Counted from the first letter of the stretch, positions 38,418 to 48,643 are shown. The stretch is DNA of 53,338 bases from Microcoleus sp. GA_180221_E-2-1-MAG-45_12 (GCA_020692245.1 JAIMKT010000008.1:11354-64691); one strand, 5' to 3'. Made by a program: numbers and translations. Notes: generated by a model not told the origin, from the letters alone.

Positions 38418-38604
38418 GATGCTTGAAGATATTTTTGTATGATATCAATCCCTTACCTCCCTGTACCTCCTTCCCTTAACCTTTAAAAAAATCTTCCGCC
38501 CCATCCCCATGGGTAGTATAATTAAAAATCCTTGCTTCTGTATTACTAAAAGTATTTTATTACTCAAGTTATTCTAGGAAGCCTCAAGTCCATAAGGAGA
38601 AAAA

Positions 38605-38952
38605 ATGGCTCAACAACTTTATGAAACTATGTATATCCTGCGTCCAGACCTTAATGAGGAGCAGGTAAATGCCACGATCGACAAATACCGCACTTTCTTA
38701 GTAGAATCTGGGGTTGAAGAAGTAGAAATTAAGCTCATGGGTCGCCGCCGTCTTGCCTACGAGATCGATCGATTTCGGGATGGGATCTATGTGCTGATGA
38801 ACTATGCCGCCCTAGGCAACCATGTAGCACCGATGCAACGGACTATGCGTCTCAGCGAAGAGGTAATTCGTTACCTAACTCTTAAGGTGGAACCCCCCAA
38901 ACCTGTGAAGGAACCCTACGTGGCTCCCGAAGCAGTTGCGGTGGAAGCTTAG
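38605..38952 (+). CDS. rpsF: 30S ribosomal protein S6
   Basis: 115 aa; YETMYILRPDLNEEQV, LMGRRRLAYEIDRFRDGIYVLMNY; SD aaggagaa. Confidence 0.97.
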   Translation: MAQQLYETMYILRPDLNEEQVNATIDKYRTFLVESGVEEVEIKLMGRRRLAYEIDRFRDGIYVLMNYAALGNHVAPMQRTMRLSEEVIRYLTLKVEPPKPVKEPYVAPEAVAVEA

Positions 38953-38959
38953 AAAAACT

Positions 38960-38990
38960 CCCCAAGATTACTAGATTGGGGTATAGTTTA
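38960..38990 (+). terminator. Possible terminator after rpsF
   Basis: CCCCAAgattactagaTTGGGGtatagttta hairpin; weak T-tract. Confidence 0.5.
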
Positions 38991-39071
38991 ATCGTGATTT
39001 TTAGTTATAATTTATCGTGTTGGCGGGAGATGATTGCTGAGTCTAGGCTCCAAGTCCACTCCCAAAATTTA

Positions 39072-39917
39072 TTATTGAGGTTGGGGATTATTTCTAACTA
39101 ATGCTTGGAAATCCATCATGGCTCGATCGTAATCATTGCCCGCCACGTCGATAAAATCATTATGCCCCGCTTCCTCTACCCAAAGATTTTGTTTAGGCTG
39201 ATTAGCAGTATTGTATAGTTCCTCTCCCTGAGCAAAGGGAATCACTTCATCTTTCCGACCGTGCATGATCAAGACTGGCGATCGCACCAAAGGAATCTTC
39301 GTAACGTTAGAAAATTTATCAAAGGGAAAGATATTCCCCACAGCCAAGAACTTAGAAATACTTAAAAATGGACTTTCAAGGATCAGTCCTCCCACAGGTT
39401 GACGACTAGCCAAATCCACACTTGGTCCACTGCCAATCGATCGACCATAAACCAAAACTTGACTAGCTGGGATTTTTAATTCCCGTGTTAGATAATTAAA
39501 AGCCGCATCAATATCAGCGTAGGTATTCGTTTCCGTTGGTGTCCCTTCACTCCTGCCGTAGCCTTGATAATCGTAGGCAAAAATACTAAAATCCAGACCC
39601 TGAATTTTCCGCAAAATAAACATCACATCTCCCAAGTCCTCCGCATTGCCGTGACTGTGGAGAATTGTATAATTTGCCCCTGCATTGGGCAGATAGACCG
39701 CCGCAATTCTATTACCATTACTACTCTGAAGCATAAAGCTCTGTTCCCTCGAACCGACTAACTCCTGCACATTGCCATAGCTACTAGGGCGGGGCAGAAA
39801 AATAATATTGTCGGTGAGAAAATAGGCATAGGCAGCGATACAAACATAGATAAAAAGTAGCGAGAAAATAACTCGTTGTAGAGAAAATTCTCCTAGTAAG
39901 ATGCGTTTCCAGTTCAT
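39072..39917 (-). CDS. Alpha/beta hydrolase (BEM46-like)
   Basis: 281 aa; LHSHGNAEDLGDVMF, YDYQGYGRSEGTPTE, VYGRSIGSGPSVDLA, EEAGHNDFIDV. Confidence 0.92.
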   Translation of the reverse strand: MNWKRILLGEFSLQRVIFSLLFIYVCIAAYAYFLTDNIIFLPRPSSYGNVQELVGSREQSFMLQSSNGNRIAAVYLPNAGANYTILHSHGNAEDLGDVMFILRKIQGLDFSIFAYDYQGYGRSEGTPTETNTYADIDAAFNYLTRELKIPASQVLVYGRSIGSGPSVDLASRQPVGGLILESPFLSISKFLAVGNIFPFDKFSNVTKIPLVRSPVLIMHGRKDEVIPFAQGEELYNTANQPKQNLWVEEAGHNDFIDVAGNDYDRAMMDFQALVRNNPQPQ

Positions 39918-40000
39918 GGCTTCAGGGGCTGAGGATAATAGAAGTGATTTGTTACAGGCATGATTCCTTATCGCTATTCACGATCGCTATTTGGCAAAAC

Positions 40001-40810
40001 TTAGTCATAATCTAATAAAACTCTTACCCATTTGGGGGGGCGGGGAATGGCAATTTTTAGTCGATCGAGAGTCACCATCGATACTATATGTACTACAAAG
40101 ACATAGACAAAGCTGTTAAACACAATACTTGCCAAGGCAAAACCCTGTACCATCCACACTTCTGGCACTTGCCACCAACCAAACCGCAGAAACAACCACT
40201 GAAGAAACTCAGTAATTTGGGCAATCACTAAAGAGAATAGGTCTTCCCCCATCATCAGGGACAATAGCCAAAACCGAAAGAAAAATCCAAAGGCAGAAAT
40301 CATGGCTCCAAATAAAATTGACCATCCCCAACTTGCCCCCCGCCGCCAGAGAGCGCCTAGCTGGACTCCCATCACCCCAAAGGGAATCGTATAAAATATC
40401 CCCCGCGTCGGCCCCATGAGAACAGACAATAGCAACGCCGAAACCAAGGCTGCCATCCATGCTGACCTTGCTCCCCAACGGAGATAAACTAGGGCGATCG
40501 GCAACGGAAAGAATACCCGCAAAACTGGGCCCGTGGGGAAATAATAATCAATGAGCCACAACAAACTGGCAGTGCTAGCCAGAAAAGCAGTTTCTACTGT
40601 AGCGAGGGTAGTTAGCTGCTGTGGGGAAAGGCGAGAAATTCGACCCCCAAGGGTAACTCTATTGGCTGTAGTTGAGGGACTAACTGGATTTGCCATCGCC
40701 TCATCTACCCAATTAGACATTTCTGGTGATGAGTCCGGTGGGGTAGAAAAATTAGTACTGTCTGGATTGTTATCTGGATTAGACTCCAGAGAATCGTGGG
40801 GATCATGCAT
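40001..40810 (-). CDS. DUF2232 domain-containing membrane protein
   Basis: 269 aa multi-TM; FPTGPVLRVFFPLPIALVYLRWGARSAWMAALVSALLLSVLMGPTRGIFYTIPFG. Confidence 0.82.
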   Translation of the reverse strand: MHDPHDSLESNPDNNPDSTNFSTPPDSSPEMSNWVDEAMANPVSPSTTANRVTLGGRISRLSPQQLTTLATVETAFLASTASLLWLIDYYFPTGPVLRVFFPLPIALVYLRWGARSAWMAALVSALLLSVLMGPTRGIFYTIPFGVMGVQLGALWRRGASWGWSILFGAMISAFGFFFRFWLLSLMMGEDLFSLVIAQITEFLQWLFLRFGWWQVPEVWMVQGFALASIVFNSFVYVFVVHIVSMVTLDRLKIAIPRPPKWVRVLLDYD

Positions 40811-40831
40811 ATATCAAGCAAGACTGAAGGG

Positions 40832-41215
40832 CTAAAGGGCAAGACCGAGAATTTCTTGAGCTTTCTCTAGAATTTCATCGGGGTCAAAGGGTTTAGTCAT
40901 GTATAAATCTGCGCCGACTTCTATGCCTTTGTTGCGATCGAACTCCTGCCCCTTAGCTGTCAGCATAATAATAAATACCTTAGTAATTTCTAAATTTGTC
41001 TTCACCGCCTTACAGACATCAAAGCCATTCATCTGGGGCATCATCACATCCAGAAATACTAAATCTGGTTTTTCAGTTTGGATAATTTCTAAGCCTTCAG
41101 CACCGTTAGTAGCGGTCAAAATTTCGACTCCTTCATCTTCCAACTCTTCTAAGGTCTGGGTCAGGAGCAGTCTGATATGAGGTTCATCATCAACAATTAA
41201 TATTTTTTTACTCAT
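40832..41215 (-). CDS. Single-domain response regulator
   Basis: 127 aa; KKILIVDDEPHIRLLL, LVFLDVMMPQMNGFDV, ADLYMTKPFDPDEIL. Confidence 0.94.
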   Translation of the reverse strand: MSKKILIVDDEPHIRLLLTQTLEELEDEGVEILTATNGAEGLEIIQTEKPDLVFLDVMMPQMNGFDVCKAVKTNLEITKVFIIMLTAKGQEFDRNKGIEVGADLYMTKPFDPDEILEKAQEILGLAL

Positions 41216-41228
41216 CTTTATCCGCTAC

Positions 41229-42692
41229 CTAGTAGATCACTTCAAAGACTTCCACCGCATTGTGCTTCCCCTTTACATTAAGATTGCCCACCGACTTAAA
41301 ATCAAACTTATCTTGATTTAGCTCATAGATACTACGGCTTACAAGGATCTGACCGCCCTTTGCTAAGGATTGCAACCTAGAGGCAATATTTACCTCATCT
41401 CCTATAGCAGTATAATCCATATGTTGCGGGGAGCCAACATTTCCCACCACCACTTCTCCAGAGCTAATCCCAATACCTGTATGGAAATTTTCTCGGATCC
41501 AATCTACAGGCAGATGTTGCAGGCGCTGCTGCATGGCGATCGCAGTCTCAATGGCTCTCTGCTCATGATTTTCTAGATGGGAAGGTGCGCCAAACATGGC
41601 TACAATCATGTCTCCCACAAACTTATTCACTGTGCCGCCGTAGCTAAAAATCTCCTCTACCATGGCTGTGAAATATCCATTTAAGTATTCCACGATTTGC
41701 TCTGGGGCAAGGAGTTCACACTGGGTCGTAAAGTTGCGGATATCAGAAAATAGAATAGTGACATTTTTTTTCACTGGAGCTAGGGAAATATCTCCCTCGA
41801 CATCAAAAATCGCATCTACAACTTGGGAAGCTACGTAGCGTCCGAGGTTAGTTTTGATCCGTTCTTCTTGGAGCTTATGTTCGTGGAGCAGAGTATTATC
41901 AATGGCAGCAGCAGCTTGGGAAGAAATGGCAATCAGGAGTTTGAGATCAGCAGCGGTGTAAGAGATGGGAGACTCATGACTCAGCAAGATTAGACCAATA
42001 ACCTTACCTTTCACATGCAAAGCATTACAGATCAGAGAACCTATGGGGTAGGGTCTAGGGATAAATCGGGAATCCTCTAGGACATTATCAATAATTTCAG
42101 AACTGCTATGGGCAATAATATCGCCGATAATCCCTTGATTGATTTCCCAAGGATCATTAAAGATTAATTCCTGCCCAAAAGCAGCGATCGTCTTGAGTTT
42201 ATTCTCGTGATCCTCACCATTGGGAGTAATTAGTAACAAACATCCAGAGGTGGATTTAATTAATCTTTTCGCTTCAGAAAGAACAAAACCAGCGATCGCC
42301 TCAATGTTTAAGTAAGAACCCAGTTCACTAGATACCCGATACAGGAGATTAATTTCTTTATATTTTTCTAGAGTGTCAGCAATCAGAGATTTTTTTTCCA
42401 ATTCCCGCACCACCAGATAGTTGAGCAGGGTGGCGATCGATCCCCCCGCCTCCCCGATCACCCAGCCCAAGATATCTGACTCTGCTTGAATCGGGAATTT
42501 AGGTGGTGATTGAGTTGATACTTTCGTCAAAAGTTTGTCTGAAGGATTGGTTTCTAGGGCTAATTTATTCTCTAGCAGGACTTTTCCCTCTTGGTCAGTA
42601 ATCGTTACGGCTTGGGGGATTAACTGCAACATCTCTGCCAACAGAGAGCGATGTTCTGGTTTCGATACAAGCCGCTTAAGACTGGTCGCCAT
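41229..42692 (-). CDS. GAF domain-containing class III adenylate/guanylate cyclase
   Basis: 487 aa; VTILFSDIRNFTTQCE, VNKFVGDMIVAMFGAPSHLENH, HTGIGISSGEVVVGNVGSPQHMDYTAIGDEVNIASRLQ. Confidence 0.93.
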   Translation of the reverse strand: MATSLKRLVSKPEHRSLLAEMLQLIPQAVTITDQEGKVLLENKLALETNPSDKLLTKVSTQSPPKFPIQAESDILGWVIGEAGGSIATLLNYLVVRELEKKSLIADTLEKYKEINLLYRVSSELGSYLNIEAIAGFVLSEAKRLIKSTSGCLLLITPNGEDHENKLKTIAAFGQELIFNDPWEINQGIIGDIIAHSSSEIIDNVLEDSRFIPRPYPIGSLICNALHVKGKVIGLILLSHESPISYTAADLKLLIAISSQAAAAIDNTLLHEHKLQEERIKTNLGRYVASQVVDAIFDVEGDISLAPVKKNVTILFSDIRNFTTQCELLAPEQIVEYLNGYFTAMVEEIFSYGGTVNKFVGDMIVAMFGAPSHLENHEQRAIETAIAMQQRLQHLPVDWIRENFHTGIGISSGEVVVGNVGSPQHMDYTAIGDEVNIASRLQSLAKGGQILVSRSIYELNQDKFDFKSVGNLNVKGKHNAVEVFEVIY

Positions 42693-45600
42693 GGTCTGGA
42701 TTCCTATCTGAGAGTAAAAATAACACTACGTTAGTTAAGCCAGTTTCTAGGTGCAGGGTTTTGACTAAATCCTGTTGAGCAGAGAGGAGATCGCTGACGA
42801 TAATCACATCAGGTTTTTCTGTACGAACCTTTTCCAAAAATTCTTGGCGATCGTGAGCCTCTGTCACAATATAACCCTTTTGTTGCAATATCTGCGAAAG
42901 GGTCTGGACGGTAGAGATATTATCATCGACCACGAGAATCCGCTTTTTAGATACGCCTTGAGCCAAGAGAGCCTTCACCTCATCTAGGAGCAGTTTACTG
43001 TCGATCGGCTTGGTCAGGTATTTATCCACACCTAGGTTATAGCCACGGGATTTGTTATCGTCTACCGAAAGAATCATGATCGGCATATCCATGTATTCTG
43101 GATCATTTTTGAGGATCGCCGACACATCAAAGCCGCTAATTTCCGGCATTTTTACATCCAAGATCAGTAGGTCTGGCTTCCCTGCCTTCACTTGGGCGAT
43201 CGTATCCCGTCCATCCACAGCCTGCTGCACAATGTAGCCCTCCCCGCTCAACTCTTGCCGCAATAGTTCTCTAATACTAGGGTCATCATCCGCAATCAGG
43301 ATCACTTTGGGATGGTCTTCAGGAATTTGGTTCTGTTGCGCAATCTGTTGCTTGAGGTGTTCCAGAAATCGCTGGCGATCGATGGTCTTCACTTCCGTTT
43401 TTATCCGTTCAGACACTGGCAAGCTAAAGGAAAAATTACTACCCACCCCCACAGTACTCTCTAGCCAAATCCTGCCGCCATGATGTTCAATAATTTCTTT
43501 GCAAATAGGCAGCCCCAACCCTGTGCCTTGGGGTTTATCAGTCAAGGTATCCCCCACCTGCTTAAATTTCTCAAAGACCTTGGGTTGGTCGGCAACACTG
43601 ATCCCTAAACCCGTATCAATCACACTGACAATAATTTCTGGTTGTACATAGGCAATTCTACAGGTGATCCCTCCTTGGTCAGTGAACTTCACCGCATTAG
43701 ACAGGAGATTGATCACAACCTGAATCAAGCGATCTTGGTCTCCTAAGGTAATGGGAATATCTTCCGCAAAATCTCGGATTAACTCTAGATTTTTTTGGAC
43801 AAACAACGCCGAAGTAGCCGCGATCGCCCGCTCAATGATCTGGGTGATCTGTAATGGCTCCTGTCGCCAGTCAGTTTTCCCCGCCTCCATTTTGGCAATA
43901 TCCAACACATCATTAATCAAGGAAGTCAGGCGGACTCCCTCAGAAATAATAATGTCAATATTTTCACTCACCTGCTTTACTGCCCGATTCACCTTTTTCT
44001 CTTCTGTATTAACAGCGGGCAGAATATTCTCTTCTAGTTTCTTTTTAATAATCTTGGCAAAACCCAGCACCGAAGTTAGAGGCGTGCGAAGTTCGTGGGA
44101 AACCGTAGAAATAAAATCCGTCTTCATCCGGTCTACTTCTTTTTCTGTGGTGATATCTCGAAACAGGATCACAGCCCCCACAAGAACTTTTTCCTTAAGA
44201 TGGTCATGCTCTGGATGAATTTCTGGATAAACTGCATCTTCCTTTTCTTTGATAACTGCGGTGGCTACTGCCTTGCCAATCCGATTGTTTGCCAGAGCCA
44301 ATTCGGCGGTATAAATATTGCTGGGGTCTACCTTGGCTTGGGCGATGAGTTGGTTGACCTCTTTGCTAAATAAATCTTGGCAGAGTTCTCCGGTCAAATC
44401 CACATCTCCAAGATCAAAAAGCCTAGATAAAGCCGGATTGAAGCGGGTTATGGTACCGTCGGGATCCGCCACTAGTAAGCCATCGGCAATATTATCAATA
44501 ATGGAACCAAGGTTAGCCAAGGTGTCTTGGAGTTCTGCCGTAGCTGCACTAATCCGGACTTCTAGTTGATCTGTAGATTGACTGAGTTGCCCAATCATTT
44601 GGTTAAAAGCCCTTGCCAATAGCCCAATTTCATCTTCTGTGAGGACAGGGGCTTTGGATTTGAGATTGCCACCCGCGACTTGGATTGCTGTGTCAGCGAT
44701 CGCCATCAGGGGCTGGGTAATGCGGCGAGACATCAGGTATACAGCCACTAGTAAAATTCCGGCAGAGCTTAACCCAATTAATAAAATATCCCGCGCCAGA
44801 CGGTTCGCAGGGGCAAAGGCTTCTGCCTGACTCATTTCTGCCAACAGGGCAAGGTTTTGATCCGTCAACCAGCGATAAACCCCAATTACCGGGACTCCAG
44901 CATAGTTGGTATAGGAGCCAATCCCGTCCTGTCTGGCGATCGCTGCATCAATACCTACACTCTTCACCCCATTGGGAAATTCTTGGCTAGATTGTGCTCC
45001 AGAAATAAAAATATTTTTTCCTTGGGCTTGGGTAACTAAATAGGTTTCGCCACTTTCCCCCAAGCCAGTCCGCTCCCGAATCAACTCATCAACTTCAATC
45101 AGATCCAAGTCAACGGTAATCGCCCCCATGGTGATATTTTGTTGGTCAACAATGGCGGTGGCAAAGGTGATGGCAGACTTCCCAGTATTAGGGACAGTGT
45201 AGAAATTGGGGACGATCGCCCCCGCTCCTTCCCGGGTAAAGTAGGTAGTCGGCGCACCGAGGGGTTGGAATTTGCCAAGACGGGAGCGATCAGTAGCAAA
45301 GACCACAAATCCCCCATTATCTGTAATCAAAAAACTCTTGAGATTGGGCTTGGTTTTAATCAGTTCACTAAAATAATTTTCCAGCCTTGTATAGGATTGA
45401 GTATATTCAGCAGAATCACTGTCTCTGGTTAACAGAATTTCAATTTCCTTCTGGATATCCGGCTGCTGACTAATGAAGATGACATCTTGACGCTGGTTTG
45501 TGACCCAAATTCCCAACTGATAATCCTTGAGAGCAGTAGCAACGGTGAGGCGATCGCTGACCGATCTTTCTAAGGCACTTCTGGCTCTGGTATAGGCTGC

Positions 45601-45717
45601 GGTAGAAACAATACTCACTGTCACCACCGAAAGAATAGAGAAATAACCTACCAATTGTGTCAATAGACTTGTTTTCCAGAATTTCATGGTACTAGGGGGA
45701 GACTGGGGGTCAATCAA
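42676..45717 (-). CDS. Hybrid histidine kinase (Cache-HAMP-PAS-HisKA-HATPase-REC-REC)
   Basis: 1013 aa; FISTVSHELRTPLTSVLGFAK, GTGLGLPICKEIIEHHGG, two receiver-like domains (KVILIADDDPS..., RILVVDDNIS...). Confidence 0.94.
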   Translation of the reverse strand: MIDPQSPPSTMKFWKTSLLTQLVGYFSILSVVTVSIVSTAAYTRARSALERSVSDRLTVATALKDYQLGIWVTNQRQDVIFISQQPDIQKEIEILLTRDSDSAEYTQSYTRLENYFSELIKTKPNLKSFLITDNGGFVVFATDRSRLGKFQPLGAPTTYFTREGAGAIVPNFYTVPNTGKSAITFATAIVDQQNITMGAITVDLDLIEVDELIRERTGLGESGETYLVTQAQGKNIFISGAQSSQEFPNGVKSVGIDAAIARQDGIGSYTNYAGVPVIGVYRWLTDQNLALLAEMSQAEAFAPANRLARDILLIGLSSAGILLVAVYLMSRRITQPLMAIADTAIQVAGGNLKSKAPVLTEDEIGLLARAFNQMIGQLSQSTDQLEVRISAATAELQDTLANLGSIIDNIADGLLVADPDGTITRFNPALSRLFDLGDVDLTGELCQDLFSKEVNQLIAQAKVDPSNIYTAELALANNRIGKAVATAVIKEKEDAVYPEIHPEHDHLKEKVLVGAVILFRDITTEKEVDRMKTDFISTVSHELRTPLTSVLGFAKIIKKKLEENILPAVNTEEKKVNRAVKQVSENIDIIISEGVRLTSLINDVLDIAKMEAGKTDWRQEPLQITQIIERAIAATSALFVQKNLELIRDFAEDIPITLGDQDRLIQVVINLLSNAVKFTDQGGITCRIAYVQPEIIVSVIDTGLGISVADQPKVFEKFKQVGDTLTDKPQGTGLGLPICKEIIEHHGGRIWLESTVGVGSNFSFSLPVSERIKTEVKTIDRQRFLEHLKQQIAQQNQIPEDHPKVILIADDDPSIRELLRQELSGEGYIVQQAVDGRDTIAQVKAGKPDLLILDVKMPEISGFDVSAILKNDPEYMDMPIMILSVDDNKSRGYNLGVDKYLTKPIDSKLLLDEVKALLAQGVSKKRILVVDDNISTVQTLSQILQQKGYIVTEAHDRQEFLEKVRTEKPDVIIVSDLLSAQQDLVKTLHLETGLTNVVLFLLSDRNPDHGDQS

Positions 45718-45837
45718 GAATGGCTAATTAAAGATAGCTAATAGAGTTAATTTATTGAGTTTAGCCGATTCACAGACAAGTCAGTTAAGTTATTTAAAGA
45801 GTTAAGTTATTCACAAGTTATTTACAACTTATTTACA

Positions 45838-47286
45838 TTATTTCCATGCAGTAAAAATTTCCTTGATATCAGCGATCGCCTCCTCTGCTGCCTGTTCTGG
45901 AGAGATATTATCCCTAATTATCCGCACCAAAGCCTTACCCCATACCTGTTGGGCTGGCACTTGACTGTAGGCAGGATTATTCACGATGGGCAGGAGGCGG
46001 GAAGGTTGGCGGTACTGCTCTGCTGCTGCCGATAGGTGAGGGTCTTCAGGATTATTCCAAAAAGGCTCATTTAGTTGATCTTTGAGGACAGGAAAAATTC
46101 TCCCCTTGTTGGCTTCCTTTAAGAATATATTTAGATTCTCTGGCTTTACTAAGTAATTCAGGAATTTTTGTCCCGCTTCTTGGTTTTTGGAAGCCGAAAA
46201 CATTACTACCTGCCGGATACTAGCTAGGTATACCATTGGTGATCCATCAGGTTTGTTGGGAAACTGGATAGTGACAATTTTGTTGAAATATCGATCGCGG
46301 GAATTTTTGTTGTAGATATTATCCGGCAGTTTCTGGCTGAGGGGAATGGACACCGTAGGGTTCTGGGTCATAATTACTTGACGACTGAGAAACCCAAAGT
46401 TATTAGTTGGATCACCCCACCTGATCGCCTCTGGCGGATTGTATCCCTTCTTTTGAATGTCTGAGAGCAACCTAAAAGTATTCACAATTCCCTGCTTTGC
46501 TTGGGGATTATCGATAATCAACTCCCCCTGCTCATTGACAATCTTGACATTAAAAGCTTCTAAGATATGTTCAAACTGCCAAAAATTATCTGTGCCAACA
46601 TCAGAAACTGTCATGCCCAAACCATAGATATCCTTCTTGCCCTTCACCCGGAGATTATCCTGAGCCTGCTTCCACACCGCCCAAAAACCCTGCCAATCCC
46701 TAGGAATATCCTCAACAGTCAGATTAGCTTCTTCAATCAAATCTCGCCAGAACATAGTATGTAATTCCTGCTGACCAATGGGAACTCCATAGTAACTCCG
46801 GTTTTTTACCACATTATTGCGATACCGCACAGATTCTAGAGCTGCTGGTACGTAGGCATTTTTAATTGGTTCTAGGACACCACTCACATCTGCCAACTGC
46901 CCATCCCAAGCCAGCCGAGGATAAAGATTGTAATCTCCCGTAAACGTCAGCAAAATATCTGGGGGATTCCCCTGAGCCAGAGCCTTTTCCACCTCACCCT
47001 TGATATTAATATCCTGCATCAGGGAAATATCTGCATCAATGCCACTTGTCTTTTCCCAATCACTAACTAATTTGGTAATTACCGCATTTTCTTCTGGGAT
47101 CAAACCCTGAGCCCACCAGATCCGGAGGGGCAAGGCATTGTCATCAGCATTGGACTGGGTTGTAACTGAAGGAGTAGCTAGGGGACTAACTTGGATATTG
47201 CTAGTCTGAGTCCCCGGACTACAGGAAGTTGTGATCCCAAAAGTTAGGAAAAATAAGGTAAATAGAAGAAAAATACGTTGTCGCAT
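45838..47286 (-). CDS. ABC transporter substrate-binding lipoprotein (extracellular solute-binding family 1)
   Basis: 482 aa; lipobox-like TFGITTSCSPG; LPLRIWWAQGLIPEENAVITKLVSDWEKTSGIDADI. Confidence 0.9.
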   Translation of the reverse strand: MRQRIFLLFTLFFLTFGITTSCSPGTQTSNIQVSPLATPSVTTQSNADDNALPLRIWWAQGLIPEENAVITKLVSDWEKTSGIDADISLMQDINIKGEVEKALAQGNPPDILLTFTGDYNLYPRLAWDGQLADVSGVLEPIKNAYVPAALESVRYRNNVVKNRSYYGVPIGQQELHTMFWRDLIEEANLTVEDIPRDWQGFWAVWKQAQDNLRVKGKKDIYGLGMTVSDVGTDNFWQFEHILEAFNVKIVNEQGELIIDNPQAKQGIVNTFRLLSDIQKKGYNPPEAIRWGDPTNNFGFLSRQVIMTQNPTVSIPLSQKLPDNIYNKNSRDRYFNKIVTIQFPNKPDGSPMVYLASIRQVVMFSASKNQEAGQKFLNYLVKPENLNIFLKEANKGRIFPVLKDQLNEPFWNNPEDPHLSAAAEQYRQPSRLLPIVNNPAYSQVPAQQVWGKALVRIIRDNISPEQAAEEAIADIKEIFTAWK

Positions 47287-47354
47287 GAGGCAGATATTTC
47301 GAGGTAGGAGAAATTAGTTTCAGGAAAGTTCCTGAATAGGGTAATATTGATGCT

Positions 47355-48643
47355 CCGCTCTGTAAAACCTATGCAAACCTAGGCAACATTAGAAATAGAT
47401 AGTTGTCTAAATTTACTGCTTACTTCCTGCTTCGGCGTGGTTCTGCTATGACTAACAGAAGGTTTGTCCACTCCACAGGCTATCTTGGCAAAGCTTGCCA
47501 TTTGATCCACACGAATTGGAATACGAATTCCTGCAAACCATCGTTGGATATTTTTTGCCGCATTCAAGTCTCTATCTGAAGTATGTCCACAGTCAAGACA
47601 TTTATAGACACGCTCCTTTAATGGCATTTTGTGACGATGATTCCCACAGTTAGAGCAAATCTGACTAGAGGGAAACATTCTGTCCACGAGGATGAGTTGA
47701 CTTGAAAACTTTTGAGTTTTGTACTCTAGTTGACGGCGGAACTCGTGCATCCCGCAGTCAGCGATCGCCCCTGCTAGTTTGTGATTCTTTAAGAATGCCT
47801 TGATACTCAAATCCTCAATCTTAATCTCGCTGTGGTTCTTGGCAAGATGGGTAGTGAGTTTATGAATAGCATCCTTGCGAATATTGGACACTCTAGCGTG
47901 AACTTTTGCCAGACTACGGATTGCTTTAGTTCGGTTGTTTGAGCCTTTCTCTTTCCGACTAACCGCCCGTTGCAAGTGCTTTAATCTCTTACTCATCCTG
48001 CGATAAGCCTTGGGATTAGAGAACACCTCACCATTAGAACAAACAGCTAATTCCTTGATGCCAATATCCACGCCTACAGAGGGGCGGTCACTGGCAACTA
48101 AGGGTAATTCAATCTCTTGTTTAACAGAGATAAACCATTTATTAGCCTGTCTGCTAATGGTGCAATTATGCACGGCGGTCATAGGTAAAGGTTCTGCTAG
48201 TCTCACCCAGCCAATGCTAGGCAGATTTATTCGCTTCCCATCATTTCTGATTTTGGGATTAGCTACGGTTCCATACTCAAGGTAGAAAGAATCCCGTTGT
48301 CCTTTTTTCTTAAATCTGGGAGCCTTGCCTAGTTTCTTGAAACATCTGTCCCATGCTGTTCTTAGATCGGCTACTGCTTTTTGGGGAACATACTTAGAAA
48401 CCTCGTAATACCATTCACAGTTAGGCTTTACTTCGGCAACTAATCTTTTATGGAGATCAATAGCCGAAGGAGCCTTTTCCTGATTAGTAAGGTATTCTTG
48501 CACGGTAGCACAAGCCCAGTTGTAGGCGTGTCTAGCTATGCCAGAGGCTTTTCTAAATAGGGTTAACTGCTTATTGTTTGGCTTTAGTTCGGTTTTGAAA
48601 CTAAGTAGCATGGTCAAGCTGTTTTAAGATATTTTTGTATGAT
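47355..48643 (-). mobile_element. IS200/IS605-type TnpB-only element, copy 2
   Basis: Same terminal sequences as copy 1; complement of TTGAT at 48644-48648. Confidence 0.75.
47379..48617 (-). CDS. tnpB: TnpB RNA-guided endonuclease / OrfB transposase
   Basis: 412 aa, near-identical to the 37131..38417 protein; intact DIGIKEL, IEDLSIK, zinc ribbon, DRDLNAA. Confidence 0.95.
   Translation of the reverse strand: MTMLLSFKTELKPNNKQLTLFRKASGIARHAYNWACATVQEYLTNQEKAPSAIDLHKRLVAEVKPNCEWYYEVSKYVPQKAVADLRTAWDRCFKKLGKAPRFKKKGQRDSFYLEYGTVANPKIRNDGKRINLPSIGWVRLAEPLPMTAVHNCTISRQANKWFISVKQEIELPLVASDRPSVGVDIGIKELAVCSNGEVFSNPKAYRRMSKRLKHLQRAVSRKEKGSNNRTKAIRSLAKVHARVSNIRKDAIHKLTTHLAKNHSEIKIEDLSIKAFLKNHKLAGAIADCGMHEFRRQLEYKTQKFSSQLILVDRMFPSSQICSNCGNHRHKMPLKERVYKCLDCGHTSDRDLNAAKNIQRWFAGIRIPIRVDQMASFAKIACGVDKPSVSHSRTTPKQEVSSKFRQLSISNVA

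Larger units (their letters stand above)
37107..38443 (-). mobile_element. IS200/IS605-type TnpB-only element, copy 1
   Basis: Shared ends with copy 2: ccgctctgtaaaacctNtgcaaacctaggcaacat (left) and atatttttgtatgat (right); complement of TTGAT immediately outside at 38444-38448. Confidence 0.75.
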
